A DNA stretch of 5,230 nt from Desulfobacterales bacterium (lineage in GTDB: Bacteria; Desulfobacterota; Desulfobacteria; Desulfobacterales; JAUWMJ01): positions 1 to 5,230 of the forward strand of contig JAUWMJ010000263.1 of the NCBI GenBank assembly GCA_030613225.1. The letters are read 5' to 3'. Positions 1 to 4,898 of the stretch are shown one piece after another. Position 1 is the first letter of the stretch. Each line of letters begins with the position of its first letter. Made by a program: the position numbers and the translations under genes. The notes under the pieces are model-generated. The model had not been told where the DNA came from. It did no database searches and saw nothing but the letters and a program-made list of their open reading frames with translations.

Positions 1-95
1 ATGACAGTTGTGTTAGCCTTCCTGTGTGCGCATCCGGATAACATTAAAAAAGCAAGTGAAAATATTAATAAAATTAGATTAAACTGTCTTTTCAT
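1..95 (-). CDS. Lipoprotein, N-terminal fragment (cut by left window edge)
   Basis: Reading leftward from the ATG at 95, 31 codons stay open to the window edge. They encode a classic lipoprotein signal peptide: basic start (MKRQ), a hydrophobic stretch of about 15 residues (7-19), then the lipobox LSGC with the lipidated cysteine at residue 22. Ala follows the Cys rather than Asp, which in Gram-negatives favours Lol transport to the outer membrane. An in-frame stop (TGA at 104-102) lies just upstream, so no longer start is possible. No strong Shine-Dalgarno is visible. The mature protein begins AHRKANTTV and is otherwise outside the window, so its function is unknown. It follows degV on the same strand after 89 bp, with a hairpin between them, so co-transcription is uncertain. 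The opposite strand is also open (1-177) but encodes nothing recognisable. Confidence 0.72.
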   Translation of the reverse strand, partial: MKRQFNLILLIFSLAFLMLSGCAHRKANTTV

Positions 96-125
96 TATTG
101 ATCAGTGCTTGATGGCGTCGATGAT

Positions 126-168
126 ACTTTTTACGAGCTTATCAGTGTTTGATAAATCCGTAAAAAGT
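126..168. repeat. Two-tier palindromic hairpin between degV and the lipoprotein gene
   Basis: The outer arms ACTTTTTACG (126-135) and CGTAAAAAGT (159-168) are perfect 10-bp complements. Inside them TTATCA (139-144) pairs with TGATAA (150-155) around a 5-base loop. No T-run follows on either strand, so it is not a standard intrinsic terminator. The 12-mer CGTAAAAAGTCA at 159-170 is identical to the left end of the repeat at 4620-4631, and ACTTTTTACGAG resembles that repeat's right end, so this is probably a member or remnant of the same family with its ends in the opposite order. The hairpin could still stabilise or attenuate the degV transcript. Confidence 0.65.
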
Positions 169-184
169 CAGGGGTAATTACAAA

Positions 185-1054
185 TCAACTGTTCACCATG
201 CCCAGGCACAGACACCCAGGGCCGGTGTGTGCGGCAATGGTAGGTCCGATTTCTATACCTCTGATATTCGATCTCATGTCTGATGAAAGCCCAATCATGG
301 TCTCCTGCATCCTGACGGCTTCTTCCAGTGCATCTGCATGGGCAATCCATATATCCTGACGCCGCCCGAATTTCACATATTCTTCCAGGGCCAATTTTAC
401 CATCTCTTCAACTGCCGAATCTCTTCCCCTGTGCTTTCCTATGGAAACCAGTTTGCCGTTTTTTAGCCCGATAACAGGTTTAACATTCAGGAAATTTCCT
501 ATTAAAGAAGAAAAAATATTCAGTTTGCCTGCACGCTTCAGCCAGTACAGATTTTCAACTGTAAAAAGAAGCATACTGTTTTTTATAGAAGGCTCAATTA
601 TTTTTTTCATGGAATCCGGTGAATTGTTTTTTTTTCTCAATGCAACAGCTTTTTTTATAATAAGCGCCTGCCCTACACTTACATTTTTTGTGTCTATCAA
701 AGTAATTTTTCTTGCTATTTCATCAGAAAGGATCCTCATAGAATTTTTAGCACTCTTGTAACAATCGGACAGATCAGATGATACGTGAAAGGACAATATC
801 CGGTCATATTTGCCGGCCAGTTTTATATAAAAATCGGAGTATTCACTTGGAAAAGGGGGAGCTGTTTTTACATCTCTGTCTTCATTTAAGCATTCAACCA
901 CATCCTGGTTTGATATGGTGACACCGTGCAGATAGTCCTTGCCGTCAACAAAAATATGAATTGGAATTATATTTATCTCAAGTTCTTCGGCCATGCCCTC
1001 GGGAAAATCCGCTGTACTGTCTGTTACGATTCCGATTTTTTCAATCATGGACAT
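185..1054 (-). CDS. DegV family fatty-acid-binding protein
   Basis: This 289-residue protein has the normal length and motif order of the DegV (FakB-like) family, cytosolic proteins that hold a fatty acid and, in Firmicutes, present it to a fatty acid kinase. Visible motifs: IVTDSTADFP (9-18), the P-x-x-x-x-x-D-G-K-x-Y stretch (31-41), a T-x-x-P-x-P-S segment (64-70) where many relatives have TSxPS, SSDLSDCY (92-99) where the family usually has SSxLSGTY, LIDT (119-122), LKRAGKLN with a following LNVKPVI (172-195), and the C-terminal HTGPG (276-280) whose His binds the carboxylate in FakB proteins. The Gly-to-Asp change in the LSG motif may alter the ligand pocket. Start: an AGAGAG stretch lies only 2 bases before the ATG at 1054 but 8 bases before the ATG at 1048, so the true start may be Met3 (MIEKIGIV), typical for the family. 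It lies 416 bp after gctB, with a repeat in between, so membership of that operon is uncertain. No fatty acid kinase gene is in the window. Confidence 0.93.
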   Translation of the reverse strand: MSMIEKIGIVTDSTADFPEGMAEELEINIIPIHIFVDGKDYLHGVTISNQDVVECLNEDRDVKTAPPFPSEYSDFYIKLAGKYDRILSFHVSSDLSDCYKSAKNSMRILSDEIARKITLIDTKNVSVGQALIIKKAVALRKKNNSPDSMKKIIEPSIKNSMLLFTVENLYWLKRAGKLNIFSSLIGNFLNVKPVIGLKNGKLVSIGKHRGRDSAVEEMVKLALEEYVKFGRRQDIWIAHADALEEAVRMQETMIGLSSDMRSNIRGIEIGPTIAAHTGPGCLCLGMVNS

Positions 1055-1077
1055 TACTCTCTATTTTTTTTAAAGGT

Positions 1078-1268
1078 GAGACCTTTGAAAAACGGTAATT
1101 TTCGAAGTCTGCGCTTATCTGTTCGAGTTCAAGGAAGGCGAAAATTTCAACCACAGGAATATAATGAATATTTCGAGGATTGAAATTTGAGCCTGTCGAA
1201 GCGAAGCGTAGATCCCGCTCATCGGGGACGCAGAAATCGGGCAAAAAGTGCCGTTTTGCAAAGGTCTC
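1078..1268. mobile_element. 191-bp MITE-like repeat with 18-bp terminal inverted repeats
   Basis: The left end GAGACCTTTGAAAAACGG (1078-1095) and the reverse complement of the right end, GAGACCTTTGCAAAACGG (1251-1268), match at 17 of 18 positions. A second, nested inverted repeat lies inside: AAATTTCAA (1142-1150) against TTGAAATTT (1180-1188). A small GGCA/TGCC hairpin (1240-1252) lies beside the right terminus. There is no transposase, and no obvious target-site duplication borders the ends. The size, paired termini and absence of coding content fit a non-autonomous mobile element. I believe near-identical sequences recur in Desulfobacterales genomes, but that is from memory. The rest of the degV-gctB gap (1269-1470) is AT-rich and shows no gene; it holds the 8-mer AACCGGTT at 1291-1298, repeated at 1464-1471 across the end of gctB. 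Confidence 0.75.
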
Positions 1269-1470
1269 AATTTATAGTTTGCAGTTATTCAACCGGTTCT
1301 AATATACGGAAACATCGGATAAACAAAAGCGAGTAGAATTGAATTATCAAGAACGGGATTAGTTGTCAACGTCGGTTTTTATGTGGAGAAGAAGTAGTAG
1401 AGCACCACAAGGGACGGGATATGGCAAATTTTATATTTGATGAATTTATAAAAAGCTATATTAAACCGGT

Positions 1471-2238
1471 TTATCCCAGAATCAACCTTTGCGGATCACA
1501 TTTTTCCCGCAACATCTTAAGTTCCTTTTGTGAAGGAGCCGGCACTTTGGATGAACGTGATATGTCAATCTCGAAATCCATATTATCAAGTACTTGCCGC
1601 GGCGTAATTTCCGGAAAACACCCTTTAAGATACATTTCTTTTGTTTTATCATCAAATCCCATTATCGCCATGTTCGTGATGACAGTGGATGGTCCCCCGT
1701 CGGGCAGCCCGGCTTTTTTTCTTCCTTCAGGCCCGTCAAGCCAGCCTGGGCTGGTGATATAATCTACCTTTGACACAAATTTTCTTTTCTCGTGCTGCAT
1801 GAAAATTATTGTCCTGCTGACAAAAGAAGCTACGTCACAGGCCCCACCGCTCCCTGAAAATCGCACTTTTGGTTTAAAATAATCTCCGATAACCGTTGAA
1901 TTCAGGTTGCCATACCTGTCAATTTGAGCTGCGCCTAAAATTCCTACAACCTTTTTGCCTGTAAATCTATTTTGCATTGTGGCAAATGCATCCGCAAGAC
2001 CGCTGTTGACTGATGTCAAGAACATGACACGGGGGTCAGCCACAGCAAGAGGAACTTCTTCCAGCTTTGAATCCACAGCGCCGGTTTCAAAAAATATTAC
2101 GCTGTTTGGCGCACTTATGTGTTTTGCGGCCATGGCAGCAAGCATGGAGATTCCAGTTCCGCAAAACACGATATCTCCATTCCTTATCTCCCGCGCTGCA
2201 GCAATTGCCATCATTTCTCTCATTGTGTAGTCTGTCAT
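1471..2238 (-). CDS. gctB: CoA-transferase beta subunit, glutaconate CoA-transferase (GctB) family
   Basis: This is the catalytic subunit of a class I (family I) CoA-transferase, a cytosolic enzyme that moves CoA from a donor such as acetyl-CoA to a carboxylic acid through a glutamyl-CoA thioester. It has 255 residues, against about 266 in Acidaminococcus fermentans GctB. The FFETGAVD segment places Glu51 where GctB has its catalytic Glu54 (IVESGLMD), so the transferase nucleophile is kept, unlike the IpdB-type steroid hydrolase relatives. Other family landmarks are GTGISM (27-32), AAQIDRYGNLNST (103-115), the oxyanion-loop motif GSGGA (129-133) and QHEKRKF with TSPGWLDGP (148-170). The Shine-Dalgarno GGGAG (+ strand 2247-2251) lies 8 bases before the ATG. 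The partner alpha gene is upstream on the same strand but separated by 441 bp of repeat DNA. The stop codon lies in a 12-bp palindrome, TAAACCGGTTTA (1462-1473). The acid substrate cannot be read from sequence alone. Confidence 0.93.
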   Translation of the reverse strand: MTDYTMREMMAIAAAREIRNGDIVFCGTGISMLAAMAAKHISAPNSVIFFETGAVDSKLEEVPLAVADPRVMFLTSVNSGLADAFATMQNRFTGKKVVGILGAAQIDRYGNLNSTVIGDYFKPKVRFSGSGGACDVASFVSRTIIFMQHEKRKFVSKVDYITSPGWLDGPEGRKKAGLPDGGPSTVITNMAIMGFDDKTKEMYLKGCFPEITPRQVLDNMDFEIDISRSSKVPAPSQKELKMLREKCDPQRLILG

Positions 2239-2354
2239 GAAAAATACTCCCGAATAGTTATTTTATTCAATTTTTAAAACCATGTTCTTCCCCGCTTGAC
2301 GGGATCTCCGATGGGCATGGTCAGAAATAATTGGCTTTGCCTGAGTAAATATGA

Positions 2355-2598
2355 GTGTCTAAAGTGAGCTAAATCCGCCAAAGTACGGTGGCGGATAAAA
2401 TGCCTAAAGTTGTGGTGTCGCTTCACTCCAGTCTTCGCCTCTTGTCGCGGCGTAACCAAAGGTGAAGCCTGATTGGCTTCAGGCTACGCTTTTCAAGCTA
2501 CGCCCCGACAAGACGCCCTGACAAGCCATCTTTTTTAATAAAACAGACAGAATTCCTTAACTTTAGTCACTTTAGTTCACTTTAGTCACTTTAGTCAC
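2355..2598. repeat. Composite palindromic repeat element filling the gctA-gctB gap
   Basis: The boundaries are inverted copies: GTGTCTAAAGTGAGCTAAA (2355-2373) against the reverse complement of 2571-2589, GTGACTAAAGTGAACTAAA, matching at 17 of 19 positions. Within lie two perfect hairpins, ATCCGCCA/TGGCGGAT (2373-2380 and 2389-2396) and TGAAGCC/GGCTTCA (2463-2469 and 2475-2481), and a GC-rich segment unlike the flanking genes. The right end expands into a tandem array. Outside the left boundary a nested ACCATG/CATGGT stem (2279-2321) contains CCCG/CGGG (2291-2303) and may belong to the same insertion. I see no credible gene in the whole 2239-2679 gap. The type of element is not established; similar blocks in Desulfobacterales seem to flank four-helix-bundle (23S intervening sequence) genes, but that is recollection only. 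Confidence 0.65.
2562..2598. repeat. Tandem array of four TTTAGTCAC units
   Basis: The units are TTTAGTCAC (2562-2570), TTTAGTTCAC (2571-2580, with one extra T), TTTAGTCAC (2581-2589) and TTTAGTCAC (2590-2598). The array is the right end of the composite element; about two units in inverse orientation form its left end near 2355-2373. Copy number in such a short array could vary by slippage. Confidence 0.85.
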
Positions 2599-2679
2599 TT
2601 CAAACCTGGTGTATCCGACAGCCCTTTCGAGGGGCAAATCAATGCTGCGTCCTTCGACGTAAATTTTTTACTTCTCTCA

Positions 2680-3657
2680 TCATCTTCTGTCCAAGTTTGC
2701 TGCATACCCGGTCCGTGGGTCTGCTTTGATCATCTCCATTCGTTCTCCGCCCACCAGATCAAGTAAACCCTGGTGATCCTTTACACCATAAATAAATTTT
2801 TCAAGGTACTTCTTGTAGCAAAGGTCATCCTCAGCATATTCCCTGTATTCATTAAGATAAACCGGATCATAATCATAATATCGGTAACTGGCTGTCGGGA
2901 AAGCACCAAAAGGGGCATGCACAACAGCATCAACACAAAAAAATGGTATCAGGTTCTGATCCGGGTTCTTTCTTAACTCTTCAGATTCAACCAGTTCTTC
3001 GCATGTTATAATAAGATGATTCGCTGATTTCGCCTGTTCTATATCGGCAAAGGTAAGTCCGTCTATCCTCGCAGTCCCCTGCCGATCGGCCTTTTGAACA
3101 TGAATAATGGTTACATCCGTATTAATGGCAGGTACCAGTACCACTTTGGTTGCATTGGTCCAGGAAGTAAAAGGGTTGTCTATAACAATAAGTTTTTTAT
3201 CAGGAATTTTATGATCTGATTTTCTCAATTTCTCGGAAAAACCCCATTTATCAATAATATCGGTTCCGAGTGAGGAGCGTGTCGGCAAAAAAGGAACACC
3301 CATTGCACCTGCGAGAAATCGCAGAGTCATCTGGTAATTTGAATAGTCTTCAACGATTATAGTTCCTTCTTTAACAGCCTTTTTAAACCTGATACATGTG
3401 GGAGCAAATCTGCCGCTCCCGCCATAGGCAATTTCCAGCCTTGACACACAGCCGGCGCCTATAAGCTCATCAACTCCCTGCCCGTTGGAATGAGCATATA
3501 AATGAAAGTCCTTTCTTTTTTGCCGAATAATTTCGTACACTGCCGCCATGGGATTTCTATTAATGGTGAATCCCCCTATGGAAATATGGCTGCCATCGGC
3601 AACATAACGCTTTATTACCTCTGACATGCCCATTACCTTGTCAAAACCGGTATCCAT
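2680..3657 (-). CDS. gctA: CoA-transferase alpha subunit, glutaconate CoA-transferase (GctA) family
   Basis: This is the partner subunit of the class I CoA-transferase; the alpha chain completes the active site and helps bind the acid. It has 325 residues, close to the 320 of Acidaminococcus fermentans GctA. Visible landmarks: ISIGGFTINRNPMAA (25-39), the glycine-rich YGGSGRF (78-84) whose Ser81 aligns with a substrate-pocket Ser (Ser78) of A. fermentans GctA, EDYSNYQM (103-110), GVPFLPTRS (120-128), and a C-terminal part with VDAVVHAPFGAFPTASY and YDYDPVYL as in GctA. The start at 3657 has AAGGGGG (+ strand 3670-3676) 12 bases upstream, a long spacing, overlapping the end of the regulator gene. 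Met11 (ATG at 3627) is a possible alternative, but the family alignment favours the upstream start. The gene ends in a double stop, TGATGA. Only 19 bp separate it from iclR, so the two are probably one transcript. The substrate is unproven; glutaconate, glutarate or another acid are all possible. Confidence 0.93.
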   Translation of the reverse strand: MDTGFDKVMGMSEVIKRYVADGSHISIGGFTINRNPMAAVYEIIRQKRKDFHLYAHSNGQGVDELIGAGCVSRLEIAYGGSGRFAPTCIRFKKAVKEGTIIVEDYSNYQMTLRFLAGAMGVPFLPTRSSLGTDIIDKWGFSEKLRKSDHKIPDKKLIVIDNPFTSWTNATKVVLVPAINTDVTIIHVQKADRQGTARIDGLTFADIEQAKSANHLIITCEELVESEELRKNPDQNLIPFFCVDAVVHAPFGAFPTASYRYYDYDPVYLNEYREYAEDDLCYKKYLEKFIYGVKDHQGLLDLVGGERMEMIKADPRTGYAANLDRR

Positions 3658-3676
3658 GAAATTTATTAACCCCCTT

Positions 3677-4453
3677 CTATTTGCTGATATACCCCATAGT
3701 CTTCGAAAAATCTTTTGTCACATTAAGTAATTTCTTTAGGCATAAGTTTCTATGATTATTGTTTTTAAACCGTATTTCCGGAATTGCCAGGCTGATGGCT
3801 GCCATTATCATACCCCGGTGATTTACAACAGGTGCACTGATGGACCCTATGCCTGGAGTACGTTCTCCAAGGCTTTTGGCATATCCTCGCTTTCTTATTG
3901 CAGCAATCTCTGATCTGAATTCTTTTATGTTTGTAATTGTATTTTCGGTCAAAGGGGTAAATTTTGCCTGGTTTAAGTAGTTATCAATAAAATTCTTGGT
4001 GGAAAATGCAAGAAGACATTTTGGGGTAGCTCCTGCATAAAGGGGAGATTTGCTTCCTATGGGCATGCTGGCTTTCAGATACTGTGGAGATTCGATGCTG
4101 TCGATGCAAACACGTTCCATGCCTTCTATAACATTCAGATGTACTGTCTCTTGTGTTGCGAATAAAAGTTTCTTCATAAAAGGAAGAGAAGACTGTGTGA
4201 TTGTGTGAGTACTTTGCAGGACGTCTAAAAAATGAAAAAATACGTTTCCCAGGTGATAATGCCTTGTTTCAGGATTCTGGTCAACAAATGCATGGGCTTT
4301 CAAAGTTTGCAGGATGCGTTGCACAGTCGCAGGGCTGAACCCAAGATGGGCGCTTAACTCTCTGACGCCCCATGATGATTGCTGGGCCTGAAATGCCAGA
4401 AGGATTTTAAGAGCCTTTTCAACAGAATTAAAGCTTGACTTGTTTTGTTTCAT
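3677..4453 (-). CDS. IclR family transcriptional regulator
   Basis: This 258-residue protein has the standard IclR architecture. Residues 10-69 form a winged helix-turn-helix (SVEKALKILLAF, then GVRELSAHLGFSPATVQRIL with the recognition helix near 40-51, and a wing ending YHLG). Residues about 80-250 form the GAF-like effector-binding domain, recognisable from PIGSKSPLYAGATPKCLLAF and RGYAKSLGERTPGIGSISAPV, with MIMAAISLAIPEIRF near the end. IclR proteins often sit beside and control genes for aromatic or organic acid catabolism, including CoA-transferases. This one lies 19 bp ahead of gctA and is divergent from an acyl-CoA dehydrogenase, so both directions are likely targets, with self-regulation. 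The effector is probably an acid or acyl-CoA of the pathway (inference). The region before the start has no clear Shine-Dalgarno because a palindrome fills it. Whether it represses or activates cannot be told. Confidence 0.93.
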   Translation of the reverse strand: MKQNKSSFNSVEKALKILLAFQAQQSSWGVRELSAHLGFSPATVQRILQTLKAHAFVDQNPETRHYHLGNVFFHFLDVLQSTHTITQSSLPFMKKLLFATQETVHLNVIEGMERVCIDSIESPQYLKASMPIGSKSPLYAGATPKCLLAFSTKNFIDNYLNQAKFTPLTENTITNIKEFRSEIAAIRKRGYAKSLGERTPGIGSISAPVVNHRGMIMAAISLAIPEIRFKNNNHRNLCLKKLLNVTKDFSKTMGYISK

Positions 4454-4456
4454 AAT

Positions 4457-4473
4457 ATAAAACGCTGTTTTAT
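4457..4473. promoter_or_regulatory. Perfect palindrome at the iclR translation start (candidate operator)
   Basis: ATAAAAC (4457-4463) and GTTTTAT (4467-4473) are perfect 7-bp arms around GCT. The site ends 3 bp before the iclR ATG and just downstream of the predicted transcription start. It could be an autoregulatory operator, or in RNA a hairpin that masks the start region, where no Shine-Dalgarno is seen. Confidence 0.5.
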
Positions 4474-4482
4474 TTTACAACA

Positions 4483-4511
4483 TTTATGCCTGATACTTTC
4501 ATCATTGTCAA
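4483..4511 (-). promoter_or_regulatory. Sigma70-type promoter for iclR-gctA
   Basis: On the minus strand a perfect -35 TTGACA (4511-4506) is followed after 17 bp by CATAAA (4488-4483), which matches TATAAT at four of six positions. Transcription would start near 4476, giving a leader of about 23 bases before the iclR ATG. Confidence 0.55.
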
Positions 4512-4513
4512 TA

Positions 4514-4527
4514 GTATTTTAAAATAC
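4514..4527. promoter_or_regulatory. 14-bp perfect palindrome next to the iclR -35 (candidate IclR site)
   Basis: GTATTTTAAAATAC is an uninterrupted perfect palindrome lying 2 bp upstream of the predicted iclR -35 box. Eleven of its 14 positions recur at 4825-4838 in the divergent promoter. Length and symmetry suit an IclR-type dimer site, though AT-rich palindromes also arise by chance. Confidence 0.45.
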
Positions 4528-4617
4528 CCGGTTTTCACAGCAATTGAAATATACTTTATTGAACAGCCAAAGGAGACAAGCAAAAAATCTATTGTCAGAA
4601 TATTATAAATTGATGAT

Positions 4618-4756
4618 CGCGTAAAAAGTCAAAAAATGTCTTTTATTCCGGCGAACCCCGGATTGTGGTCCGGGGTAGGCGCCTGAAGCCAGTATTTTCA
4701 GTTAGTTGCAACTACTATGGACTCCGGTTTTCACCTGAGTGACGACTTTTTATGAG
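4618..4756. repeat. Palindromic intergenic repeat (about 139 bp) with TAAAAAGTC ends
   Basis: The termini TAAAAAGTC (4622-4630) and GACTTTTTA (4744-4752) are perfect inverted copies; just outside, 4620 can pair with 4754 and 4618 with 4756. Inside is a strong hairpin, ACCCCGGA/TCCGGGGT (4655-4662 and 4669-4676) with a 6-base loop, and a second CCGG-containing tract (4721-4727). The block is GC-richer than the AT-rich divergent promoter region around it, which suggests an inserted element. It has no coding content and no T-run to make it a standard terminator. Its left-end 12-mer recurs at 159-170. Confidence 0.65.
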
Positions 4757-4772
4757 AGCCTTATAAATTGTT

Positions 4773-4791
4773 TATAGCTAAAATATAGCTA
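4773..4791. promoter_or_regulatory. Direct repeat TATAGCTA x2 upstream of the acyl-CoA dehydrogenase promoter
   Basis: TATAGCTA occurs at 4773-4780 and again at 4784-4791, an 11-bp period, about one helical turn. The pair ends 8 bp before the -35 box, where an activator could contact RNA polymerase. No specific regulator can be named. Confidence 0.35.
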
Positions 4792-4799
4792 CAAAATTC

Positions 4800-4829
4800 T
4801 TGACAAAATTTTCAAATTGTTGGTATGTT
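4800..4829 (+). promoter_or_regulatory. Sigma70-type promoter for the acyl-CoA dehydrogenase
   Basis: A perfect -35 TTGACA (4800-4805) is followed after 18 bp by TATGTT (4824-4829), four of six to TATAAT, with an extended -10 TGG (4821-4823) directly before it. Transcription would begin near 4836, giving a leader of about 60 bases. Confidence 0.6.
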
Positions 4830-4838
4830 TTAAAATAG
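4825..4838. promoter_or_regulatory. Candidate IclR-type operator over the -10/start site
   Basis: ATGTTTTAAAATAG shares 11 of 14 positions, including the core TTTTAAAATA, with the perfect palindrome at 4514-4527. It overlaps the predicted -10 and start point, so a bound protein would block initiation. This is an inference from sequence only. Confidence 0.35.
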
Positions 4839-4860
4839 TTTTTCACATTATTAAACATTA

Positions 4861-4878
4861 ATTTTTATTTCTAAAAAT
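4861..4878. promoter_or_regulatory. Inverted repeat in the acyl-CoA dehydrogenase leader
   Basis: ATTTTTA (4861-4867) and TAAAAAT (4872-4878) are perfect 7-bp arms around TTTC, located 7 bp before the Shine-Dalgarno. It may be a further operator or a weak RNA hairpin; all-A/T arms make chance occurrence likely. Confidence 0.25.
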
Positions 4879-4885
4879 ACTATTC

Positions 4886-4891
4886 AGGAGG
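4886..4891 (+). promoter_or_regulatory. Consensus Shine-Dalgarno of the acyl-CoA dehydrogenase
   Basis: A full AGGAGG lies 7 bases before the ATG at 4899, fixing that start. It is the strongest ribosome binding site in the window and suggests high expression. Confidence 0.85.
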
Positions 4892-4898
4892 ATTTTAA

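Noticed and set aside
1..177. Plus-strand open frame of 58 codons beginning with ATG at base 1
   Set aside because: It runs through the 126-168 hairpin repeat, its protein resembles nothing I know, and it is antisense to a convincing lipoprotein signal sequence at 1-95.
1041..1244. Minus-strand frame of 67 codons upstream of degV
   Set aside because: Nearly all of it is the 1078-1268 repeat element and it overlaps the degV start. Such frames are probably repeat translations present in databases and not genes.
1421..1762. Plus-strand frame with a fair Shine-Dalgarno-like GGGACGGGAT directly before its ATG
   Set aside because: About 290 of its 342 bases are antisense to gctB, which has clear family motifs. 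The 17 or so residues outside that overlap are too few to identify a gene.
2274..2459. Minus-strand frame of 61 codons in the gctA-gctB gap
   Set aside because: It is translated from the palindromic repeat block, has no visible ribosome site, and its residue mix (rich in Arg, His) is unlike a folded protein of a known family.
2562..2598. Tandem TTTAGTCAC units as a small CRISPR or iteron origin
   Set aside because: Units are directly contiguous 9-10 bp without spacers, so it is not CRISPR, and no replication gene or other origin hallmark is present.
2622..2633. CCCT-TTCG-AGGG hairpin downstream of gctA as a possible terminator
   Set aside because: The stem is only 4 bp and no T-run follows on the minus strand; gctB downstream also argues against termination here.
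4655..4676. ACCCCGGA/TCCGGGGT hairpin as an intrinsic terminator
   Set aside because: The stem is strong but neither strand has a T-run after it, and it lies between divergent promoters where no transcript should end.
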